NCBI RefSeq assembly: GCF_026339955.1
Contig: NZ_JAPEPW010000001.1
Coordinates: 3,126,501-3,190,500 of the forward strand
DNA length: 64,000 nucleotides
DNA from: Streptomyces sp. NBC_01549
GTDB lineage: Bacteria; Actinomycetota; Actinomycetes; Streptomycetales; Streptomycetaceae
Direction: 5' to 3'
Positions 58,127-64,000 of the stretch are shown in pieces. Each line of letters starts with the position of its first letter. Position 1 is the stretch's first letter. Below the pieces are notes generated by a model that saw nothing but the letters and a program-made list of their open reading frames with translations, was not told the origin of the DNA and searched no databases. The position numbers were made by a program, and so were the translations under genes.

Positions 58127-58204
58127 TTCGTGCCGTACAGCAGCGAAGTACGGCAACGGGTCATGGCGATCCGCGCGTGCCGAGTGTTCCGCGGCGGGCC
58201 GCAG

Positions 58205-58440
58205 GGCGAACATGCGGGTCAGGTTCCGCGGCTCGATCGGGTGCCGTACTTCGTGGTGAAGATCAGCCCGTGTCGGTCCTGCCGGAGATCATCGGTCGCT
58301 TTCCGGTCGGCGTTCTGCTGGGCGCGCCGCGTCACCAGGGCGGTTCGTCCTGGAGGACACGGGACCAGGCGGTCCTTACGCTCGGCCTGCCGAACTCGGG
58401 TACAGGCCGGTGCACTTCCGCGAGGGGCGTGCGCGGGCAA
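58205..58440 (-). pseudogene. Second tyrosine integrase remnant, outside attR
   Basis: Minus-strand fragment of another integrase: the frame from 58440 reads ...RRAQQNADRKATDDLRQDRHG and GLIFTTKYGTR, a conserved segment before the catalytic HxxR box, and the next piece (IEPRNLTRMFAL) continues in a different frame near 58236. Nothing of the catalytic C-terminus remains. It lies within 350 bp of attR and is the relic of an earlier element that used the same tRNA-Arg. Confidence 0.75.
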
Positions 58441-58564
58441 GAGGGTGGGTTGAGGCCCCGTGCTTCGAGCGCGGCGCCTTGGTGGTACCGGCCACGACCG
58501 GCTTGCCGCCGTTGACGACGACCTTGTCGATCGTGATGTTGCCGGCGTCGGCGTCAGCCGGCAC
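58376..58564 (-). pseudogene. Exported-protein fragment (possible)
   Basis: The segment ADAGNITIDKVVVNGGKP and VVAGTTKAP near 58480-58560 resembles the start of a beta-sandwich domain common in Streptomyces secreted proteins, followed by unrelated sequence that overlaps the integrase remnant. There is no signal peptide and no good start; it overlaps the stop of the next gene. Weak evidence. Confidence 0.35.
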
Positions 58565-59213
58565 GGGTGGGGCTGGTGTCCGGCATGTGGAGGCTCGTGA
58601 GGAGCTGCTGGTACGTCTCGCTCATGGGCTTCCCGTTCTCCTTCGGGCCGAGGGAGAGGACCTCGACGTAGTGGGTGTCGCCGGCGATCAGGCGTGCGGA
58701 ACCAACGGTGCCGTCAGGGGCGGAGAGATGCGCGTCGAGGGCGGGCCGGCCGTCGACCGTGGTCTTGTGGACGCCGGTACTGGCGAGCTTTTCACTGGAG
58801 GACGCGCAGTTCTCGTTGTAGCCGTCGACGAACCCCCGAAGACCGTCATCGAGGTACGCCTGGGCGCCGGGCAGGTCGACGACCGCGAGGCCGACGATCC
58901 CGTCATCGGTCTCCATCATGTAAAGGCGACCGTTCACGCCGTCCTTGGCCTTGGTGAGCTTCTCGACCTCGGGCTTTCCGGGAAGCCGGAATTTGATGCT
59001 GCTCGCGGCGTCGGTGGTCTCCACCCATTGCTTGGCGGAGGCCGCGCCGGCGTGCTGATGGTGAGCGTCGTGATCGGCGGTGATCGTGGTGGCGGCCGTG
59101 TGCGGCGCCGACGTGGCGGCGAAGGCGCTGCTGGGCAATACCGCGCCTCCGAGGGCCATGGTGGTCGAGGCGGTGAGCAGCGTGATGCGCTGGAGATGGG
59201 AACGGCGAGTCAT
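58554..59213 (-). CDS. Exported protein with His-rich N-terminus
   Basis: Secreted protein of 219 residues, unrecognised. The signal peptide is clear (MTRRSHLQRITLLTASTTMALGG in two overlapping parts, cleavage near AFA). Right after it comes a His/Asp cluster (TADHDAHHQHAG), a possible metal site. The remaining 150 residues look like one alpha/beta domain (WVETTDAASSIKFRLPGKPE, GLAVVDLPGAQAYLDDGLRGF) with a single Cys. The gene stands alone next to the AICE scar. Confidence 0.75.
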   Translation of the reverse strand: MTRRSHLQRITLLTASTTMALGGAVLPSSAFAATSAPHTAATTITADHDAHHQHAGAASAKQWVETTDAASSIKFRLPGKPEVEKLTKAKDGVNGRLYMMETDDGIVGLAVVDLPGAQAYLDDGLRGFVDGYNENCASSSEKLASTGVHKTTVDGRPALDAHLSAPDGTVGSARLIAGDTHYVEVLSLGPKENGKPMSETYQQLLTSLHMPDTSPTRAG

Positions 59214-59609
59214 GGAAATTCACATCCCATAAAAGTGGGGGGAGGGTGGACAATATGTTGCCGGATGGCTCGCGACTCACGGATTTCCGGCCGTGGAGTG
59301 CGTATATCCATTAGGCCCGGCCCCTTGAATGGCGTCATGCCCCTGAATCGCGTGACGCGAGAAGTCGGGACTTGACCGATGGCAGTGTTCTGAGCACAAT
59401 CCCCCGCTCGCACGCGGTCGCGGCGGGTTTCCGGTGTGGGTGCGGAGGCTCACGTTGGCGGAGGGGGGAGTACTGGTTCCCGGCGGGGGGCGTGGCCAGG
59501 GATCTCGGCTTCACCGACAGCAGAGCGGCGGGCGAACGAGAAGGGCCCGAAGTCGCATCCCATACTTGCGACTTCGGGCCCTCTCCACGCTAGGCGAAGG
59601 CGCAATGGC
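59214..59609. other. Intergenic region, terminator only
   Basis: A 396-bp gap between two minus-strand genes. It contains the MarR-gene terminator (59542-59582) and promoter DNA for the exported protein; its frames show no family. Confidence 0.6.
59542..59582 (-). terminator. Terminator after the MarR gene
   Basis: AGGGCCCGAAGTCGCA (59542-59557) pairs perfectly with TGCGACTTCGGGCCCT (59567-59582) across nine bases, 27 bp past the MarR stop. Confidence 0.88.
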
Positions 59610-60095
59610 TCAGTCGCGCTTCCGCAATTCCTCCAGGTATTCGCTCATCAACTTTCCCGTACGGGTGAACCAGTCGTACAGGACCGCGATTTCGGCGGGC
59701 GAGTAGTCGGAGAAGAGTTCGGTGACGCGGGCGTAGTGCGGTTCGTAGAGGGCCATGACACGGGCGACCGCGTCCGGGTTCGCGGCGACGCGGACGCGGC
59801 GGCGGTCGTCGGGGTCGGGGCGACGGGTGACGTACCCGGCGCGCTCGAGACGGTTGAGGATCCCCGTGACGGCGCCCGTCGTGACGTGGGCCCGCTCCGC
59901 GAGGTCGCCGGCCGTGAGCAGGGTGTCGCCCGCCTCCAGGACGAAGCCGAAGCAGGTGAGGTCGGTGACGTTCAGGTGCAGCCGCTGGGCCATCTCCTGC
60001 TGGCCGATCATGCCCGTCGCGACGAGGTGGTCCATGGCGCTCAGCGCCTGGGCCGGAGTCGCGGGTGGGCGCGGCGTGCCCTGCTGCATGTGCAT
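59610..60095 (-). CDS. MarR family transcriptional regulator
   Basis: Winged-helix regulator of 161 residues. Core motifs: LTCFGFVLEAGDTLLTAGDL, the recognition helix TTGAVTGILNRLERAGYV and the wing RRPDPDDRRRVRV. The dimerisation helices flank it. It is divergent from a small membrane protein gene 105 bp away, with a TGAGGGA palindrome between them, the typical arrangement for autoregulation and control of the neighbour. Ligand unknown. Confidence 0.92.
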   Translation of the reverse strand: MHMQQGTPRPPATPAQALSAMDHLVATGMIGQQEMAQRLHLNVTDLTCFGFVLEAGDTLLTAGDLAERAHVTTGAVTGILNRLERAGYVTRRPDPDDRRRVRVAANPDAVARVMALYEPHYARVTELFSDYSPAEIAVLYDWFTRTGKLMSEYLEELRKRD

Positions 60096-60140
60096 TTCCC
60101 TTAGTGCGTGAGATGTTTTTGGGGTAGATTTCTTAGCCTG

Positions 60141-60160
60141 TGAGGGATTCTAGTCCCTCA
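60141..60160. promoter_or_regulatory. Palindrome TGAGGGA-N6-TCCCTCA, candidate MarR operator
   Basis: Perfect 7-bp arms (60141-60147 and 60154-60160) between the divergent MarR and membrane-protein genes, 45 bp from the MarR start and 40 bp from the other. Confidence 0.55.
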
Positions 60161-60200
60161 TGTCACGAAGCTCCGCTGTTCGGACAGAGGGAGGCATTAC

Positions 60201-60569
60201 GTGAGTAAGCATGACGAGGGGCACACCCTCGCGGGCTGGGTCGGATTCGGGATCGCCACCGTGGGCGTGGCGGGCATCGGGCTGGGGGTCTGCGCCGACA
60301 ACGCCCCCGGCGAGTGGGGCGGGCTGGCGGTCGTGGCTGTGAGCGTGCTGGTCACCTGGGTGCTCCATCTCGCCGGGTGGGGCAAGCCGCCGGGGCGTCG
60401 GCCCGCCTCGGAGTGGGGACTGCGGGTCAGGGACCGCGGCGCGCGGGAGGGGCATCCCGGGTGTGTGGGGTGCCGGCTGGCCGGGCGTGGGAGGCCCGCG
60501 GTCCGGTCGGACGTGGTCCTCGGCCGTGAATCCGCGAGCGGTGAACCCGTGACCGAGTCCGCCTCCTGA
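60201..60569 (+). CDS. Small two-helix membrane protein (HGxxPAAW-like)
   Basis: Protein of 122 residues. The N-terminus DEGHTLAGWVGFGIATVGV resembles the HGxxPAAW family start, followed by a second helix (WGGLAVVAVSVLVTWVLHLAGWG). The C-terminal half is Arg/Gly-rich and cytosolic with a Cys pair (HPGCVGCRLAGRG). GTG start with GAGGGAGG upstream. It is divergent from the MarR gene and may be its target. Function unknown. Confidence 0.7.
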   Translation: MSKHDEGHTLAGWVGFGIATVGVAGIGLGVCADNAPGEWGGLAVVAVSVLVTWVLHLAGWGKPPGRRPASEWGLRVRDRGAREGHPGCVGCRLAGRGRPAVRSDVVLGRESASGEPVTESAS

Positions 60570-60647
60570 ACGGCTGCCCGACAGGTCCCCGAGCGGCAGC
60601 CTGATCGTCGACTCCGTTGTCAGTGGCAACGCCTACGCTCGTGAGTG

Positions 60648-61517
60648 ATGGCACAGACGTGGAGATGTTCGGGCCTGCGGTGGTCGGACGGCGGCCCCGT
60701 GCTGATCTGGGGCGGCGGGCGGGGCAGTGCGCTGTCCTGGGGGAAGCGGGTGGCCTTTGGGGTGGTGGACGAGGGCATACGGACGTGTGTGGGGGCGCGG
60801 GGGAACGCGTGTCCCGTGTGGGCGGTGGTGTCGGGGCGGAGTGCGGGGGCCCGCTGTGAGGAGTGCGCGCGGCTGGACCGGGCGCACTCCGTGGCCGCCG
60901 ACACGATGGCCGACGACCCGCGGCCGTACCGCGTGTACCTCGCGTGGTTCGGGCCGGGCTTGGTCAAGGTCGGGATCACCGGAGTCGCGCGCGGGCCGGC
61001 GCGGCTGCTGGAGCAGGGGGCCGTCGTCTTCAGCTGGCTCGGGCAGGGGCCGTTGATGGCGGCGCGGCGGACCGAGGAGTTGCTGCGGGCCGCGCTTCGG
61101 GTGCCGGATCGGATTCCGTACGCCGAGAAGAGGATGGTGCGGGCCGCGTTGCCGGGGGCGGGTGAGCGGCTGGAGGAGATCCGGGAGCTGCACGCGCGGG
61201 TCATGGAGCTCGATGGCTGGCCCGACTCCCTGGAGCGTGCGCCCTTTCAGGCCGTCGATCACACAGAGGCGTTCGGGCTCGAGGGGCTCCCGGCCGCCGT
61301 CGGTGTCGTGAGCGAGCTCGTCGCCGGTGGCGTGGTGAGCGGGGAGCTGCTCGCCGCCGCCGGGCCCGATCTGCATCTGGCGACCGGGCGTGGGGTCGTC
61401 GTCGTGGATACGCGACTCATGACCGGGTGGGAGCTGACCGCGGTCAGCGGTGGGCGACTGACGGTTCCCGTAAGGGAGTGGGAAGACGGGAGTGTGCTGC
61501 AGGACGGACTTTTCTGA
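60648..61517 (+). CDS. DUF2797 protein
   Basis: Cytosolic protein of 289 residues of the DUF2797 family. Cys/His elements in the first 75 residues (RCSGLRW, ACPVWAV, RCEECARLDRAH) form a likely zinc site. The middle segment YRVYLAWFGPGLVKVGITG is reminiscent of a GIY-YIG-like fold. ATG 60648; a GTG one codon earlier is possible. It stands alone. No activity is established to my knowledge. Confidence 0.8.
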   Translation: MAQTWRCSGLRWSDGGPVLIWGGGRGSALSWGKRVAFGVVDEGIRTCVGARGNACPVWAVVSGRSAGARCEECARLDRAHSVAADTMADDPRPYRVYLAWFGPGLVKVGITGVARGPARLLEQGAVVFSWLGQGPLMAARRTEELLRAALRVPDRIPYAEKRMVRAALPGAGERLEEIRELHARVMELDGWPDSLERAPFQAVDHTEAFGLEGLPAAVGVVSELVAGGVVSGELLAAAGPDLHLATGRGVVVVDTRLMTGWELTAVSGGRLTVPVREWEDGSVLQDGLF

Positions 61518-61638
61518 GTGCCCGCGTGTGAGTGCCTGCACGGATGCCGTTCTCTGAGGGTCAAGAGTTGGATCCCTCTTGGATCCCGTTCGGAAAGGAC
61601 CTGGACGGGTGGGGAGACCCGGCCCGACAGTGGTTGCC

Positions 61639-62013
61639 ATGAGCGATCACTCCATTGCACCTGTCGCAGCCCACGAACCCCCCTACTACGCCGCCGTGTT
61701 CACCTCCGTCCGGATCGACGACGACGGAGGGTATGCAGAGACCGCCGAGCGCATGGAGGAGTTGGTGAAGGGCATCCCGGGCTACCTCGGCATGGACTAC
61801 GCGCGCACGCCGGGCGGGCTGGCGATCACCGTCGGGTACTTCCGGGACGCGGACGCGATCCGGGAGTGGAGCGGGCACGCCGAGCACCGCGCGGCGCAGC
61901 GGCGCGGCCGCGCCGAATGGTACGAGCGCTACACCCTGCACATCGCCAAGGTCGAGCGGAGCCATGAGTTCGAGCGGACTCCGGGGACTGAGCACGGCAC
62001 GGCGGCCGAGTAG
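61639..62013 (+). CDS. Antibiotic biosynthesis monooxygenase (ABM)-type protein
   Basis: Dimeric alpha-beta barrel protein of 124 residues. ABM features: YAAVFTSVRID, AETAERMEELVKGIPGYLGM, GLAITVGYFRDADAIREWSG and HRAAQRRGRAEWYERYTLHI with the conserved His. Such proteins degrade or oxidise small quinone- or haem-like molecules, or are structural homologues without cofactor. ATG 61639. An amidohydrolase gene follows 55 bp downstream, perhaps in one transcript. Confidence 0.87.
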   Translation: MSDHSIAPVAAHEPPYYAAVFTSVRIDDDGGYAETAERMEELVKGIPGYLGMDYARTPGGLAITVGYFRDADAIREWSGHAEHRAAQRRGRAEWYERYTLHIAKVERSHEFERTPGTEHGTAAE

Positions 62014-62068
62014 GACACGGGGACTGAGTGAATCACGGGGACCGAGCGGCGCAAGGAGGTAGGGCCGA

Positions 62069-62989
62069 GTGGCAGGAGCGAGTGTGCGCGTGGCTGACGG
62101 GACTGACGGGACGGACGTGGAGGATGTACGGCGGTTCTGGGAGCGGCTCGGGCTGCCGGGGCTCGTCGATGTCCACACGCACTTCATGCCCGAGCGCGTC
62201 CTGCGCAAGGTGTGGGACTACTTCGACGCGCTCGGCCCGCTGACCGGCGGCGTCGAATGGCCCATCACCTACCGCGCGGAGGAGAGCGAACGGCTCGCGG
62301 TGATACGGGGGTTCGGGGTACGGGCCTTCACCGCGATGCTCTACCCGCACAAGGCCGGCATGGCGCAGTGGCTCAACTCCTGGGCCGTCGACTTCGCCCG
62401 CCGGACACCCGACTGTCTGCACACCGCTACCCTGTTCCCCGAACCGGGCGTCGAGGGGTACGTACGGGAGGCCGTGGAGCAAGGGGCCCGCGTCTTCAAG
62501 GCGCACATCCAGGTGGGGGCGTACGACCCGAGTGATCAACTCCTCGACTCCACCTGGGGGCTGCTCGCCGAGGCCGGGGTCCCCGTCGTGATGCACTGCG
62601 GGTCCGGCCCCGCGCCCGGCAAGCACACCGGGCCCGAGCCGGTCGCCCGTGTCCTCGCCCGGCATCCCCGGCTGCGGCTGATCGTGGCCCACCTGGGGAT
62701 GCCCGAGTACGAGGACTTCCTCGCCCTCGCGGAGCGCTACGGGGAGGTGCGGCTGGACACGACGATGGCGTTCACGGACTTCAGCGAGCGGTTCGCGCCG
62801 TTTCCGCGGGAGGCCAGGGCCCGGCTCGCCGCCCTCGGTGACCGGGTCCTGCTGGGGACCGACTTCCCGAACATCCCCTATCCGTACGTCCACCAACTGC
62901 ACGCCCTTGAACGGCTCGGTCTTGGGGACGACTGGCTGCGGGCGGTCTGCTATGCGAACGGTGCTCGTCTCTTCGCGATCAGTGTCTGA
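62069..62989 (+). CDS. Amidohydrolase family metal-dependent hydrolase (Amidohydro_2)
   Basis: TIM-barrel hydrolase of 306 residues. Metal-site motifs: GLVDVHTHFMPERVL (His-x-His at about 34-36), FKAHIQVGAYDP, VVMHCGSGPAPGKH, LIVAHLGMPEYEDF and the catalytic Asp in LLGTDFPNIPYPY. These are the features of the ACMSD/decarboxylase-like branch of Amidohydro_2. The GTG follows AGGAGG with eight bases between. Substrate unknown; its ABM neighbour hints at a small aromatic compound. Confidence 0.88.
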   Translation: MAGASVRVADGTDGTDVEDVRRFWERLGLPGLVDVHTHFMPERVLRKVWDYFDALGPLTGGVEWPITYRAEESERLAVIRGFGVRAFTAMLYPHKAGMAQWLNSWAVDFARRTPDCLHTATLFPEPGVEGYVREAVEQGARVFKAHIQVGAYDPSDQLLDSTWGLLAEAGVPVVMHCGSGPAPGKHTGPEPVARVLARHPRLRLIVAHLGMPEYEDFLALAERYGEVRLDTTMAFTDFSERFAPFPREARARLAALGDRVLLGTDFPNIPYPYVHQLHALERLGLGDDWLRAVCYANGARLFAISV

Positions 62990-63045
62990 GCGGGACGCCA
63001 TATCAGTGTCTGAGCGGGGCGCCCCGGAACGCCCGGGAACGCCCT

Positions 63046-63106
63046 CTCAGGAACTTCGTGATCTTCCCAGGAGTTGCCTGAGAGGCACCTGTGTGTTTCT
63101 CAGGAA
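63046..63106 (+). promoter_or_regulatory. CTCAGGAA direct repeats upstream of the response regulator
   Basis: CTCAGGAA occurs at 63046-63053 and 63099-63106 (53-bp spacing); related CCAGGAG and CTCAGAGG lie at about 63067 and 63131. They precede the OmpR-type gene and may be its own binding sites. Confidence 0.4.
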
Positions 63107-63159
63107 AATCACAGGTTCCCGAAAGCGTGCTCTCAGAGGACCCCGCCAAGGTGTCCGCT

Positions 63160-63900
63160 ATGACCACGACCTCGCCCCAGGGGCGCACCGAACTGCTGAG
63201 GCCGGACGGGAGCCCCGTCCGAGTGCTGGTGGTGGACGACGAGCTGTCGATCACCGAGCTGCTCTCCATGGCCCTTCGCTACGAAGGCTGGCAGATCCGC
63301 AGCGCGGGTGACGGACAGGGCGCGGTGCAGACCGCGCGCGAGTTTCGGCCCGACGCCGTTGTCCTCGACATGATGCTGCCGGACATGGACGGCCTCGCGG
63401 TCCTGGGGCGCCTGCGCCGTGATCTGCCCGACGTGCCCGTCCTCTTCCTCACGGCCAAGGACGCCGTCGAGGACCGTATCGCGGGGCTGACGGCCGGTGG
63501 CGACGACTACGTCACCAAGCCCTTCAGCCTCGAAGAGGTCGTGGCCCGGCTGCGCGGACTGATCCGCCGTTCCGGCGCCGCCGACCGGCGCTCCGACTCC
63601 GTGCTCGTCGTCGGTGACCTCACCCTCGACGAGGACAGCCACGAGGTCTCGCGCGCCGGGGACAACATCCACCTCACCGCGACGGAGTTCGAACTCCTGC
63701 GGTTCCTCATGCGTAATCCCAGGCGTGTACTCAGCAAAGCGCAGATACTCGACCGCGTGTGGTCGTACGACTTCGGTGGCCAGGCCAACGTCGTCGAGCT
63801 CTACATCTCTTACCTGCGACGCAAGATCGACGCCGGTCGTGAGCCGATGATCCACACCAGGCGTGGGGCCGGTTACCTGATCAAGCCCGCGGCGTCATGA
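63160..63900 (+). CDS. OmpR/PhoP-type response regulator
   Basis: Two-component regulator of 246 residues. The receiver domain (about 20-130) has the acidic pair VVDDELSITELL, phospho-acceptor Asp in VVLDMMLPDMDG, Thr in FLTAKD and Lys in YVTKPFSLEE. The C-terminal winged helix (about 150-245) includes LTATEFELLRFLMRNPRRVL and VVELYISYLRRKID. ATG 63160 is used; a GTG three codons earlier is possible. The kinase gene overlaps its stop (ATGA), so the pair is co-translated. Confidence 0.93.
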   Translation: MTTTSPQGRTELLRPDGSPVRVLVVDDELSITELLSMALRYEGWQIRSAGDGQGAVQTAREFRPDAVVLDMMLPDMDGLAVLGRLRRDLPDVPVLFLTAKDAVEDRIAGLTAGGDDYVTKPFSLEEVVARLRGLIRRSGAADRRSDSVLVVGDLTLDEDSHEVSRAGDNIHLTATEFELLRFLMRNPRRVLSKAQILDRVWSYDFGGQANVVELYISYLRRKIDAGREPMIHTRRGAGYLIKPAAS

Positions 63901-64000
63901 GCGGGCGACGACGGCCGCGTAAGCAGGGGCGAGGACGACAGCCGCGCACGCTGCGGACGCGGCTCGTCGTCTCCGCGGTGACGCTGATCGCGGTGGTGTG
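63897..64000 (+). CDS. Sensor histidine kinase, N-terminal start (partial)
   Basis: Only the first 34 codons are in the window. ATG 63897-63899 overlaps the response regulator stop. The sequence starts with a very basic segment (MSGRRRPRKQGRGRQPRT) and enters a membrane helix (LRTRLVVSAVTLIAVV), typical of an OmpR-partner histidine kinase. The frame runs off the right edge. Confidence 0.8.
   Translation, partial: MSGRRRPRKQGRGRQPRTLRTRLVVSAVTLIAVV

Overview
The window is high-GC actinobacterial chromosome, almost certainly Streptomyces. Evidence: codon usage with G/C in third positions, many GTG starts with GGAGG-type ribosome sites, 4-base start/stop overlaps, Streptomyces-type families (SSI-like inhibitor, DUF6284, RRQRL zinc protein, DUF2637 Spd protein, MmpL exporter, orphan anti-sigma-type ATPases), and a perfect copy of the 16-bp parS site (40053-40068), which in Streptomyces clusters around oriC. 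No rRNA or CRISPR array was seen.

Layout. 1-4139: copper-handling cluster on the minus strand (CopC/CopD fusion, PCuAC lipoprotein, SCO1, YcnI/DUF1775, Met/His-rich membrane protein). 4374-23502: ordinary chromosome with ATP-binding regulators, an MmpL exporter beside a histidine kinase lacking its phospho-accepting His, a secreted intradiol dioxygenase, CitG-like protein, MocR regulator and MFS exporter, Xaa-Pro aminopeptidase, GAF/PP2C phosphatase, degenerate Prim-Pol protein, SEC-C protein, GDPD and an HtrA protease. 23548-30618: a region of decayed genes bounded by a degenerate and an intact tRNA-Ser(UGA), holding remnants of an integrase, a protein kinase, a TPR regulator and a NUDIX enzyme, an IS30 transposase tail, and a secreted ice-binding-domain protein with a collagen-like tail that is split by an intact IS1634-type element with readable ends. 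30850-40020: a Prim-Pol gene under a LexA-box-like site, a small secreted protein, then a five-gene operon matching the actinobacterial steroid side-chain module (ChsE2-ChsH2-ChsE1-ChsH1-Ltp2), a SigE-family sigma factor and an acyl-CoA ligase. 40021-45666: parS, a very large degenerate hybrid sensor, an SSI-like inhibitor, tRNA-Ser(GCU) and tRNA-Arg(ACG).

45584-58090 is a 12.46-kb actinomycete integrative and conjugative element (AICE) in the 3' half of tRNA-Arg, bounded by 47-bp direct repeats. It carries int, xis, a P4-type helicase, Prim-Pol, a TraB/FtsK translocase, Spd-type membrane proteins, a PycTM-like protein, a GntR/UTRA repressor with three palindromic operators, and an unusual stand-alone UTRA paralogue. 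A 163-bp nested dyad between rep and xis is a candidate replication origin, and paired 10-bp repeats near each end are candidate integrase arm sites. A second integrase remnant lies just outside attR.

58554-64000: chromosome resumes with a secreted protein, a MarR regulator, a small membrane protein, DUF2797, a monooxygenase-like protein, an amidohydrolase and an OmpR-type two-component system whose kinase runs off the right edge.

The most unusual items are the collagen-like ice-binding protein with its precisely reconstructable IS insertion, the AICE control region (UTRA-only protein, operators, dyad origin candidate), and a series of signalling proteins that have each lost a catalytic residue. 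All functions are inferred from sequence reading; no database search was possible.
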